From: Erythroxylum novogranatense
Lineage: Eukaryota > Streptophyta > Magnoliopsida > Malpighiales > Erythroxylaceae
Direction: 5' to 3'
Assembly: GCA_029891385.1 (NCBI GenBank)
Contig: CM057228.1
Coordinates: 86,478,964 to 86,542,963, forward strand
DNA length: 64,000 nt
Positions 35,131-46,220 of this stretch are shown one piece after another; positions within the stretch are counted from its first letter, which is position 1; each line of letters opens with the position of its first letter. The notes under the pieces are model-generated. The model saw only the letters and a list, made by a program, of their open reading frames with translations, was not told the DNA's origin and searched no databases. The translations under genes were made by a program, and so were the position numbers.

Positions 35131-36959
35131 TGTTAGAGTAGTGCCCTAAAGGCAATCCCCTTTAGCGCATTTTGTTCATAGTTATGTACAGACTTTATGA
35201 ATAAATAAAGCAAGGCATATTTCATTTATTTGATGTTCATTTTATTATGAATTGATAGTGATCTTTAATCAAATTAATGAAGTCCATGATATATGACATA
35301 GCATGAAGGAAATTATGATGCGATCATACCATCGAGATTCCTATCATGTGCAATTATGTCGATATCTAAATTATTCCTAGTCATAGGATTAATGAGCTGG
35401 ACATCGTTAATCCGGATAGACTAGCACATGTCAAACTCCTTGATTGGATCAAGCGGTGGATCTCGTAAAAGCGTAAATATTGAGATATTTAGATTTGACA
35501 TGTGGATGCTTACTAGTGGTAGTAAGTACATTGGATGACCCGCCATGAGATCATCACATGGATGTCTATACAAATGTCGGTGATAATCTCATCATAGCAA
35601 TGGTGCAAGTATCCTTAGACTTGAGGTACTCAAGGATATCTTGGGTACTGATTCTGTGCTTTGACTCCATTCTTTGTTACCTTCCAGAGGTCGCTCATAG
35701 GGTGGTGCTTGGGTACAGTTTGAGGTATTCGAAGGTAATTGAGTAGCCAATAGAGGATTCACCACTTCTGTGATAGCAGAAGAGATACCCATGGCCTCTT
35801 ATCAAGATCATTACTTTGAAGTCTCTGGCGCCGGAGCATACATGTGTCATGAAGAGGGTCTTCATGGACATATAAAGTAATGAGTCCTAGGACGAGAACT
35901 GATTACACTTGGACTAGATTTGATCTGATCAGTCTAGTAAGAGTTGACATATTGCCCATACTCAAACCAAGTGGGGTATAGCATGGTGAAAGGACGAATT
36001 GCACAGTAATTGTCTATGGAAGGGTTCGTGATATGGTTTCATTAGTCAAACCAATTACTTTCCGGTCAATTGGGGGTCATGATGTGTTGCTAGATACCGC
36101 TCATGACTTGCTCAGATTAAGTGTTAATCTAAGTGGCCAACATAACCGGGAACCTAATGGGTCACACGCATAAGAGTGGCTCGAAATCAGTAAAATAGTT
36201 TGGACAGAGATCCGATATCCGGAAGCAATAGGATTAAATGGATCCGATGAGATTGGGATATGTCCCGATGAGATCGCGACATCGACATTCTTGGCATTTC
36301 CGTGATTTTTTATTTGGCGGGGGTCCGGCAGGCGGTAGGACCGACTCAGTGTGATGGACCACTTGACATTAATATATATATATATAAGATTAATTAATTA
36401 AGAAATTAATTAATATATATATATATATATGTATGTACGTGGAAGATGGAGGAGAGGATGGAAGAAGTTTCCATTTATATGCTTAGTCATTAAGCATTTA
36501 ATTGCAAAAGACAAAACTAAGTTAATGAAAGATGAGAGGCTCGTGGATGATGTATATAAGTTAGGTTTTGAATAAAACCTAAGGCTTTTGAAATGAGGAT
36601 TATCGTGGGTTGAGAAAGAAGATAGAAAAGTGTTTTCAAAGGTTCTTCCTCTCTTCTCCAACGATCTCTTCTTCATCTCCAAGCTTCATTTTTCATCTTC
36701 CTCGAGGTTGAATCCTAAGCTCTCCTAGACTAAGGTGAGATCTAGCAGTCTTTTCTTTAGTCTAGCTATTCCCGGTCAAAGGGTTTGTCGGTTAGGTTTC
36801 GACCTCTGCGTGGATACCGTTAGAGACGGTCTCCTTTAGTCGTTATGGTTTGACTGATTATACTTACACATGGATCCTGGCTTTCGGGAATGTCCCGGGA
36901 CTCAAAATTTTAAATTTCGCACTGTGTTCATGTGATGAACACCCCGGGATTTTCCTACA
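35131..36959 (+). repeat. Copia C 3' LTR (1.83 kb)
   Basis: The partner of 27420-29253. TG...CA ends are intact (TGTTAGAG..TTTTCCTACA), followed by GAGTG. A TATA-like TATATAAG is at 36553-36560. Confidence 0.93.
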
Positions 36960-36964
36960 GAGTG

Positions 36965-37254
36965 GTAGGGAAAATTTTGGACCTTCGTCGCGGCGAACTT
37001 TTCCCGAGAGGTTTCCTCAGAAGGGCTCGTTCGTTCGCTACGGCGAAACATGAAGTTTGCCGCGACGAACTTCTGAACCCAGGATCCAAAATTTATGGTT
37101 TCATGATTTAAGAGTAGGACTCCAGAACAGGGCCCATATGTTATGGTATCGAAGCATGAAGATGAATCGATAATAGTTTAGGTGTTTTTAATTGGAAACA
37201 ACTCAAGTCTTATGATATTCCGCAAGAGTTGAACTTCGGAAACAGGGTCCAATA
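36965..37254 (+). other. Right end of element X with GC-rich palindromes
   Basis: The last ~290 bases of element X, with TTCGTCGCGGCGAAC (36984), TTCGCTACGGCGAAA (about 37033) and TTTGCCGCGACGAAC (about 37053). Non-coding. The LINE reading frame resumes immediately afterwards. Confidence 0.5.
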
Positions 37255-38318
37255 AATACAAACTCCAACTTTCAATGTATTAGTTAATGGTATCCCTACA
37301 AAGTCTTTCAAAATACCTAAGGGAATTTGACAAGGTGATCCCTTATCCCCATATCTGTTTACACTTGTCATGGAGGCTTATTGATAAACTTATATCTTGC
37401 CATCGAGTGTTCAAGTTTCATCATAACTGTAGGGATATCAATCTTACATGTCTTATGTATGTTGGTGACTTGATTTTGCTGTGTGGAGCTGATGAACATT
37501 ATGTTAACATTTTGATACAAGTTCTGGCTTCCTTTTCTACATAGCTGGACCTAAAACATAATCCAGCTAAGAGCAACATACATACTTCTCATGATATGAG
37601 CAATAGTAAATCTAGTGGATTACTGGGCTGAATGCTCTCCCAACTCCCTTCTAATATTTGGGAGTTCATATTACAACCTATAAGCTAAAATTTTTAGACT
37701 GTACACCTATCATTTAAAGGCTGAAAAATTAGGTGATGGCATGGCAAAATTGATTTCTTTCCTATGTCACCCGGATCACTCTTATTATCTTTGTTCTTAA
37801 CAGTTTGTCGCTTCATTGGACTGTGCATGTTGCTTTGCCTAGGAAAGCCATAAAGGAGATGGATAGACTAATGAAAACATTCTTATGGTCAGCTAAACTT
37901 GATAATTTTAGCTCATGCTCAGATTCAATGGAGTAAAGTTACTATTCCAAAGAAGCACAGAGGCCTTAGTATCATCTCTATTTCAATAATGCAAAATGCC
38001 TTAATGTGTAAGAGACTATAGAGAATATATATTGATTTGAATGCCTTGTCGATTAAATGGAGACATGAATATTACTTGAAGCATATTAACTTTTGACAAG
38101 ATAATTTTACAAAAGAAGATTCTTGGATTCTAAAGCAAATGATGGAGTTGAGGGATGCTATATATCCTTACATTAAACACAAAATTGTAAATAGCAAAAA
38201 GAGATGGTTTTGGTTTAATAATTGGCTTCCAAATAGTCCTTTTGTACATGTTTTTGAACTTCAACGGCTAAGGAATCGACTACCATTGAATCTCAAGTTT
38301 TCATACCTGATTGAAAAT
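37255..38318 (+). pseudogene. L1-type LINE, C-terminal half of reverse transcriptase and beyond
   Basis: Resumes the RT frame broken at 5666: TPTFNVLVNG, then QGDPLSPYLF at about 37330-37360 after one stop. The catalytic box normally FADD reads YVGD in the frame 37287-37544, so the first aspartate is lost. Later segments keep thumb-like and connection sequence (about 37840-38060) and a KRWFWFNNWLPNSPF motif at 38139-38324 typical of the region before the zf-RVT domain. The reading is stopped at 38318 by the hAT insertion. Confidence 0.82.
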
Positions 38319-38409
38319 CAGTGACGGAGTTACCCCCCAAGATTTAAAAAAATATTGATTTTTAATTTATATATATAATTAATTAATATATATATATATT
38401 TAATTAGTT

Positions 38410-41400
38410 TTGACATGGACAAATTGATTGAACTTGCAAAATTCTATCCATCAGAGTTTCCTCCTATTGCTTTAATTGAACTTGAATATCAACTTGGGAA
38501 TTGTAACATCCCATTACTAGTGGGAAGGATAGAATGGTAAATGGAAGTGGCTAATGAGAGTTAGATGCATTTCTATGTTCATGCATGATATGCCATACAC
38601 TTATACATGGATAGTGAATTTATTTGCACATGAAAATAATTGTACATGCATTCATGAATAATTCCGGGTACGATTGGATTGACTTATGAATTTTTAGAGT
38701 TATGGACGTTTTACATTGAAAATATTAATGATTGGTGGAAATATTTATTTGCATATGTTGGTGAAGTTATGAAGTATTGAGAAAGATATATATAATAGGG
38801 AACAAAAAATAATTAAAAGAAGCTTTGGAGATAGTTGGATTGTAAAGATGACAGTCAAAGGAGTAAGTTCAAAAGAAACTAAGTTGGAACTTGGGTAATG
38901 GGTAAGTGACAAGTGTCACTTAGGTCTTGTACTTTAGCTAGGAGTAGGTTACTATTCTTTGAGAATTGACAGGTTAAGGCTTGTCCAAGTCATTTCTTTG
39001 CTATCATCTTTCTAAAACTTCTCTTTTTAAAACACAGAGTTTTCCATCAAAATATCTTCTAAGAGACTTCCGTGTTTTTCCTTTCCTTCACCAAACCTAC
39101 TTTGCTATTATGTCCTCTACCCTAAGAAAAACCAGAAGCTGCTCATTGTACTCAGTGAAGCAAGAAAATTTTGTGGAGATTAGGGCTTGAAAATTTTGGG
39201 AGTTTTCAGTAGGTAAGTGGTGGAGAAATCCCTTGCAGTTAGGGATTTGTGAAATAAAGTTGATAAATTACTGTCACCTGCATGAAAAATGTAACTGTAT
39301 GTGTTTGTTCATAAATACTGGGTAGTTGGGGAGAACTAAATTCAGTTATAGTGTTAAATTAGTTTTTGAGAAAACTTTTGGTATTTTGGTGACGTAAAGT
39401 ATTGAAAGTTAGAAAATCTGGAAATTTTTCACTGAGTATGTTTCATTCTTTTAGCCATAAAGTTTTCTGTGGTTTTCCAAACGAAATGATTCTTGATTCA
39501 GAGTAAAATAGGAATGTATGGCTACAATTCTTATGAAAACATCAAATTTCAGTTCTATCTCTAAGAGTCTCAAAAGTTGTCACAGAGTTGAGAACTAGGT
39601 GCAGGATGTTGAGAGTTGAACAAAAAAAAATAGTATTCCAACTTCGGGAAGAAATCTAGACCGAATTTAGTTAGATTCTGGCAAAGTTTCCTTCGAAAAG
39701 TTGTAGATCTTTCTTTTAGCTTTCCAACGGTATATAACATGAAAAATTTGGATGAAAATAAGACGATAGAAGTAAGACGATGAAAATAAGACGATACAAA
39801 ATTAAGACGATTGAGGACAAAAACAAGTTGGAGTCTTTTGGTCATAACTTCTTCTCTAGACCTCCAAATGACCTGATTTTTTAAGCATTAGATTCGTAAC
39901 ACATTTATTTATCTCTCCACAAAAATTTATGGTTTTTGGTATTAAATTGAAGATGATTTATTGAATCAAAGTAAGGATATCGGTGGAAAGAGCATGAACT
40001 AGATATTTTACTGAACATGTTTCAGTATTTCAATGATATCTTGGTCTGTAGGATTCCAATTGAGGTGATTCTTAATTTGTAGTAAACTATAGTAATAGAT
40101 CTACAAATCATATGAAGAATCTGAATCTTTATCCAGTCTCTAAGATGTTCAATTTCTAGATAGAATTCAGGTATAGTACACTGTTTTGGAGAGGAACAGT
40201 CCGAAAATGTTTGAGGCATATCTTCCAAATTGCTAAACCAAATTGAGTAAAATTGGTGTCAATGGAAAGATGAAAGATAGAGGAACACTTTTCTAGAAGA
40301 GAGTGAGCTCAAATTTCACAAGTTTTGCCTCCTGATTGAATGTGAACAGTAAACCTGAAAGGGTGTTTTTGAAAGTCTGAAAGTAAGTCAGTGACAAATA
40401 AATTGTGTTTTCAATGGTTCTAATGAGGCATAAACCTAAGTGTTAGTTATACGTAAATGATTTTGGTATGAGGATAATGTTGAGAAGTATTAAGGAGCGA
40501 TACCCGATACTTATCATGAATAGGCATTGTATAAAATTCATTTCATACATGTGCATTTTTGAATATTTTAATGGTGCAAATTGTGATATCGTGTATGCTA
40601 TTTGTTATAGAGGAGTAACGGGAACGTCCACTTCTAGACGTTGCCGGATCTTCCAAGCATTAGCTTCGGGAACAATTTGTGAGTAACCTGGACAATCTCA
40701 CTTAATTAATTGTCTACTTTAGAATATGGTTTGAATGAGTTATTTAAGTGCTCCCAATTGTGAAAATTGTGAATGTGTTTATGAATGCATAAGCGTGCTC
40801 AACAATTTTGCTGAATGCCAGACTAAGGTCCGATGATGAACGTGATCAAAATGTGAACGTGCATCCATGTGATTGACTGAGGTTATATTATGTGAAACAT
40901 TCATTACATGAATGCATATAAGATAAAGGAAGTTATGATCGGAGTTGCCAGGATAAAGAGTTTAAAGCTTAGAATGTGAATAGAGCCTCGGGCTCGAGTG
41001 CGACTGTCCCCAATATCCACTAAGGGATATGGGACGTATACGACAAAGTTCGACATCCATGAAGGGATGAGCTGGAAAAAGGCACTCGGTCATAACGGCA
41101 ATAATAAATGAAAGTGAGTCTCACGTGCATTGCCAATTATAATTGATGTGTGTTTTGTATGAACATCGTGATAAATTGTGAATATGCAATGAAGTGAATA
41201 TCATGTTATGTGCGATGATGTGATGCATGAATTGAGTGAACCATCGATGATGGTTACCTCATTGAGTTCGCAAAACTCACTAAAATTGCAACGTTGTCTT
41301 TTCAGGACCGAGAGACAACTCTAGCTGCTAAAGAGGCTCTACCAGTCGGGTAGATTGTGATTGGAGATAGAGTTCATGGCTCAAAGGTCGGTCAGCTGGG

Positions 41401-42093
41401 GTTCTTTTGGGTGGTTTAGATAATTTTGATACACTTTCCTCATTCACGTAGCATTATTGTATTAGGTTTCTGATGATGTACATATGGATAATGTTGAAAG
41501 ACAATGTAGACTTCGATTTTTTGAAATGTAACGAGGAAAAAGTTGGTTTTAAAATATTGTGATCTTCTTATGATGCTCTATAAGTGAATTATGTTACCAT
41601 GCTATATGAAGGGAATGTAGTAATCGATCGTAGTGTGCTCTCATCGTAGGATATGTGCCGGAATGACCTCTGAGTGTCCCGGTGGGTACCTGCGGTAAGG
41701 GGGCGTTACAGGAATTTTATCATTGATGTACGTATGGATAAGAATTTCTTTGAATTAAGTGAAATTGGAGACCTTGCTAAGAGAATGGTAGCTACAAGAA
41801 AGCATAATGTATTCCCTTTGGTTTATTTGTTAGTCAAATTGTCATTACTTTTACTAGTTGCTACAGCCACAGTGGAAAGAGCTTTCTTCGCAATGAAAAT
41901 TATCAAGAGTTCACTTCGTAATAAAATGGGAGATGACATATTGAATGATTGTTTAGTGTGTTATATTGAAAGAGATGTATTTGCAAATATTGACAATGAT
42001 CTTGTTATAAAAAGATTTCAATTTATGAAAAGTAGGCAGGATCATTGTAATTTTAACTATTTTATATTCTTAATAAAACTTTTTTTTATTTAG
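38410..42093 (+). pseudogene. hAT transposase C-terminal fragment, split by a solo LTR
   Basis: The first piece (about 38412-38501) reads DMDKLIELAKFYPSEFPP and ends ..ELEYQLGN. The second (41716-42093) continues FIIDVRMDKNFFELSE, LVKLSLLLLVATATVERAF and NDCLVCYIERDVF. This is the Dimer_Tnp_hAT dimerisation domain (PF05699) of TTF/ZMYM1-like plant transposases. The reading frame is continuous if the LTR and one GGAAT copy are ignored. The catalytic core is absent, so the fragment cannot catalyse transposition. Confidence 0.85.
38502..41710 (+). mobile_element. Ty3/gypsy solo LTR (3.2 kb)
   Basis: TGTAACATCCC...GCGTTACA, flanked by perfect GGAAT duplications (38497-38501 and 41711-41715). No internal domains are present and no second LTR is nearby, so this is a solo LTR left by LTR-LTR recombination. 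It is homologous at its start and in the gaaccatcgatgatgg block (about 41240) to the LTR at 189-3155. It also has small inverted repeats such as catccatgaagggatg near 41050. No gene is seen inside. Confidence 0.92.
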
Positions 42094-42167
42094 TTTGGAT
42101 ATTAAATTTTTGTGAAATCTATATTTTATTTGGGCCCTCCTATCTTAAATTCTTGGCTCCGTCACTA

Positions 42168-42938
42168 TTGAGAATGGTGCATCGCAAGGCAATTTTAGAG
42201 GCATTCACTCTCTTCTGGATTACTTACCTTCACTAAATGAGGTAGATAATGAGGATGTCAGCACTTGGGGGCTTAACCTGAATGGTACGTACTCTAACCA
42301 TTCAAAATTGTTTGCCATCTCTCATATTATGGTACCTTGGTTTAGTCTCTTATGGAAGAACACTTTTTTCCCCAAGGCTTTCTTTATCACTTATATGGCA
42401 ATCAAGAATAGGTTAAAAACCTTCAGTCAATGGAAAGACAATGTAAATGAATTATGCCTCCTTTGTAATGGAGATTATCTCTTCTTCCTATGCAATTTCT
42501 CTAAGGCGATTTGGAGCTGACTATTGCATCTACTATCAGATAATAATGGTTGCTACAATTAGGAATAAGTGTTGAATTGGGTTACTTTCAAATCATAGAA
42601 ATGGAGTCCCCAGTGCCACACTTTTCCAAACTACCTTTACCAATAGGATTTACAACATCTGACGAGAAAGAAACAGTAGGAGATTCACTGACTTGAAATA
42701 AGAATCATATCAAATTGTGGACAAAATAGTCAATTAGATTAGAACCTACATATGCTTAAAATGTCAACATCACCTTTCTACGGAAACAAGATATAGATAG
42801 AGTTTATAGTCTTTTGTTTTTTTTTTGTTACTAACCATTGACATCTGATCTGCATTCTTCTTAGATAGTTTTTTCATTACTCTCTATCAATTATGAAACC
42901 ATGCTAATAGCTATATATTCATAATTTTTTAAAAAAAA
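42168..42938 (+). pseudogene. L1-type LINE 3' end with zf-RVT remnant and A-rich tail
   Basis: The LINE continues after the hAT element. The frame 42308-42520 contains LWKNTFFPKAFFITYMAIKN, TFSQWKDN and LCLLCNGD, the zinc-binding region found at the C-terminus of plant L1 ORF2. A further frame near 42655-42700 resembles the terminal RERNSRRFTD motif. The element appears to end at the A-rich stretch 42928-42938. Confidence 0.75.
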
Positions 42939-44440
42939 TATTTAGCTGTTTCTATATATCAATCTTATTTGGACTTTCACTCTGACCCATTGATCTCTTC
43001 TTCTCATCTATGTTGCTCAGTCTTTAATCTTGTCCCGTCTAGATCTTCTTCCTCTACCATAGATTGAAGGTTTGATACTATCTTTAAAAGACTATAACCT
43101 TTCAGTTCTACACCAACTTTCTCATCAAACTTTAATGGAATTTCTTCTTTACTTTTCTCTAATTCTAGTTCTCACTAACTACATTGTCACCGTCATCAGA
43201 TATACGTACATACTCTCTACTACCTATCTTTGTTTCAGAACCCTGATTATCCCTTGTGTTAACTTCATTTATTTGCTCTACTTTCTTGTATTTCATAACT
43301 TTTTCACTATTTGAGCTCCCTTTTTTCTTAAATCCTTAAATTTTTTATTATTATTTTAATCCTATTACTCCATCATTTCTTCTTTATCATCAACATCCCA
43401 AGTGCCCCTCCTCAGTAGATATTGCTTGTTTCACGAAATTAGCTCTAAAGTCTTTATCATGCTTGAGCTTCTAAAATAGTAATACCTAGACTAGAAAGTC
43501 TCCTCATCAACATTATTATGAACAACTCTTTTATGCACACTCTCTATAACTCCATTTTCTTCAATCAAGCTCTAACTCTCCTCTCGCTTCTCCCCCAAAA
43601 CAAACCCTAATTTCCACTTGTTATAGTCTTCCAAATCCTCCAACTCCTCACGGTATGTGCTCGCATCTACTTGAATCGTAGGTGGACTTGTCGACAATAG
43701 TAAGCGGAGTTGCAAAAGTAGACTGTCATTGTAGGAAAAATAATCAATATGACCAAACAATCAAATCATAATTCGCATTTATTAAATAATAAAGTAATTA
43801 TATGAAAAAAGAACATGTGACCGTTGTAAAAAAGAAGCGCAAAAAACTTAATTAACGTTCATCGTCTTTTTTTCTTCTTAATTCAAGCTAGTATTGTAAG
43901 ATTAAGTAAAGTTTAACATTTTTATAATTAAAGAATTTTAAATAATGATAATATTTAATTAATTTTAAAAATTAGGACTTCATTAATATTTGATAATTTT
44001 AAAATTTAAAAGATTCAAGAAATTGGTTAAAATGATAGATCTCCTACTAATTTAAAAATGTTATATTTGAATCCCAATCTTATAACTAATTTTAAAGTTT
44101 TCAAAAAATAGTTAATCAGGTTTGAGAATAAGTTAGCACTCGTAAATATCAATTACATCATTATCATCGTAACTCCCTAAATAATTTTTCAGAAATTATT
44201 GGTTAACTGAGCAATAAACAAAAGAGAGGACGTTGATTGGGAGTAGAGGTTTTCGTACCCTTGCCAGATGGTTGCTAGCCCATTTTTGTTTTAGCTTATG
44301 GACTTTGTGTGCGCCATGGGCTGTATAAAGCTTCGCTTTGTGCATATCAAATGCTGACGTTTATATATAAGAATAGCATTTAATAAATAAGCCCTAAACG
44401 TTAATATATAAATTGTAGATGTATTTTTTATTATATAATA
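42939..44440. other. AT-rich intergenic region, no gene recognised
   Basis: Low-complexity, mostly AT-rich DNA. A minus-strand open frame at 43572-43760 has acidic DLEDYNKW-like sequence but no recognisable family and no supporting splice or promoter signals. A plus-strand frame at 43072-43314 is hydrophobic by composition only. I cannot assign a function to anything here. Confidence 0.5.
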
Positions 44441-44726
44441 CTCCCTTCGATTTGTCGTTTTAGATACATTTTAATTATTTAAAATAAGTGTCATTCTTGA
44501 TTTTATATGCATGTTTATAATTTTCCTTCCAAAATTAACCTTTTATTTCTCTCTCATCTTAATTATACAGATCATAATTTCAAGGCAATTTAATGAAAGA
44601 TAATTTATACAGATCATAATTTCAAGACAATTTCAAGGCAATTTAATAAGGGTATATTTATAATTTCATTAACTTTCTTAATAAGTGTGTATTTTTTTAA
44701 AACGACACTTATTATAAATAAGAGAG
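44441..44726. mobile_element. Stowaway-like MITE (about 286 bp)
   Basis: The 5' end is CTCCCTTCGATTTGTCGTTTT and the 3' end is ..AAAACGACACTTATT...AGAGAG, forming imperfect terminal inverted repeats. Both ends are flanked by TA (44439-44440 and 44727-44728), the Stowaway/Tc1-mariner target. It is non-coding. Inside, atacagatcataatttcaa is partly duplicated (about 44567 and 44607). Confidence 0.6.
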
Positions 44727-46212
44727 TAAAAATTAACAAAGTATTTATTATGAAATCATGCAGTGACAAACTGTAGGTCAAAATATGTATATTCATCTTA
44801 TGTGCAGTGTGCTTAATGCTAAAACCGGTCATAAAAAAGTTAAAACAGCACCAGTAGCGGAAGAGGTTTTTGGAATTATTTCAAACGATGGGACCAAGGT
44901 ACACGTTCCTGAGGATTATATGAAGTGGGAAAAACAACCAAATAATAATCATAAATGCGCAATAAAATTATTAACTAAAAAGATATCAAATTAAAAATAT
45001 AATGTTTCTTAAAATTTATCAATTCAGTATTAAATTTTTTATAATTTTCACATTTCAAAATTCACATTAATTTGATCAAAACTTTCTCTTATGCGATTAT
45101 ATGAAAATAATATTTTAATCTTATTTCTATGAGCTTAGTTATTAAATTAATTTTTTAAAAATTTAACAATGAAATAAAAATCTTTAAAAATTAAGCACAG
45201 TTTAATTTATTATCCCTACACAAGTAACCTTTTCCTTCGTTCTGCTAGTAACATACAATACACACTTAAAATATTTTATAAATATTAACCTATTAAAATA
45301 AAATTATGGCATAATAAGGAAACGTAATTATTTTGAAATATATTATTTTTGTTATGTTTTCTTAATCTTTTAAATTAAATTTTCGTCCTTATAAGTATTG
45401 AATTTTGCACTCTCTTTTGTCTAACCACATTGTTTTCACGAGTCATTTGTTTGGATAAGTATTATCCATTTTAATTTAACATCAAATTTTATATCATACA
45501 TTTTTGTTATTCTTTTATCTTCGCGAATTGTCTTTTAATGTTATGATTATAAAGTTTTAGTAATTAAATATATTTTATCAATAATAGAAATGAATCTTAA
45601 AATTATTATTTATTTTAGTTAATTTAATTTTTCTAATTAAAAGAATATTTTATTTAATTTTAAATTTAAATTTTCCAAAAATATAATTTATTTCTTTATT
45701 TATCTTTTCAATATTTTTCTGAAGCTATAAAATTATGATATATAAAGAGTTTTTATTAACGATGAAAACAATCTCATTTGATTTCATTTCATTTTTCTGA
45801 ACATGTTTAGATGAAAACAATATTTTTCTGAGATATCATTTCTAACAGCTTATTCCTCCTCTCTCTTTGATTGTTACTAACTACACGACCTGCAATAGCT
45901 TGTCGTAAGACACGAGAAACCAACATTCATTTTCTTTTTTTTGGTTTTTTTTTTTTTCTCTTTTCAAATCCTTATTCCAATTGAAGAAGGAACACCTTTT
46001 GGCAACTCTGACAATTCTTTCGAGTTGAACGACTAGTGTATTTTATGACAAGAAAATTGACGTGCACAACAATGTCTTTTGATAGCAGATGGAAAGCACA
46101 GCCGCTCAGGGATCTTTACATAATAAGATATACACCGACAAAAGCCGCCTCATGGCGGCAAGCTCGCAATAGACGAGATTGTGCGATTCTTACAAGTCAA
46201 ATTTGGATGGCA
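44727..46212. other. AT-rich upstream region of the subtilase gene
   Basis: Very AT-rich DNA with a T-rich tract at about 45930-45965. One short plus-strand open frame (44785-44994, 69 codons) encodes a Lys-rich peptide with VPEDYMKWEK; I do not recognise it and see no reason to call it a gene. The last ~250 bases presumably hold the subtilase promoter. Confidence 0.5.
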
Positions 46213-46220
46213 TATATATA
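46213..46220 (+). promoter_or_regulatory. Candidate TATA box of the subtilase gene
   Basis: TATATATA in the context ggatggcatatatatactgggg, about 73-80 bases before the chosen start codon. This would give a 5' UTR of roughly 40-50 bases. Predicted from sequence only. Confidence 0.45.

Larger units (their letters stand above)
27420..36959 (+). mobile_element. Copia C: full-length Ty1/copia retrotransposon
   Basis: A structurally complete 9.54 kb element with LTRs at 27420-29253 and 35131-36959 and a perfect GAGTG target duplication (27415-27419 and 36960-36964). It is inserted in element X. Order: LTR, primer site, ~2 kb leader, gag, protease, integrase, RT, RNase H, polypurine tract, LTR. 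Coding capacity is broken by numerous small indels, several at CTG/CAG or G-run positions where other copies are intact. Confidence 0.93.
5667..37254 (+). mobile_element. Element X: ~2.9 kb LTR-like insertion in the LINE, split by copias A and C
   Basis: The LINE RT frame is interrupted at 5666 (..gaatac) and resumes at 37255 (aatac..), giving a candidate AATAC target duplication. Removing copia A and copia C leaves about 2.9 kb (5667-5870, 24985-27414, 36960-37254) with no coding domains. It has the layout of the long gypsy LTRs seen elsewhere here: a leader with tagggtttgg and aacaagtaagt near 25130-25190, GC-rich palindromes, and ..gctcacaaccattc..taggtgaagac.. near 26770. It starts TGGTGGCCCCC but its right end (GGGTCCAAT) is not a clean CA, so class and exact ends are uncertain. 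It may be a solo LTR. Confidence 0.5.
38319..42167 (+). mobile_element. Non-autonomous hAT element (about 0.64 kb before the LTR insertion)
   Basis: Short terminal inverted repeats CAGTGACGGAG (38319) and CTCCGTCACTA (to 42167) match at 10 of 11 positions and have the hAT form. They are flanked by 8-base duplications TTGAAAAT (38311-38318) and TTGAGAAT (42168-42175). Subtracting the gypsy solo LTR and its duplicated target leaves about 635 bases, which encode only the last part of a hAT transposase. It is therefore an internally deleted derivative, inserted in the LINE. Confidence 0.88.

Noticed and set aside
43572..43760. Minus-strand 62-codon frame with an acidic DLEDYNKW sequence as a gene
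   Set aside because: No start context, splice partners, promoter or recognisable family; left as intergenic.
44785..44994. 69-codon frame with VPEDYMKWEK as a small gene
   Set aside because: Isolated in AT-rich DNA, with no promoter or homology that I recognise.
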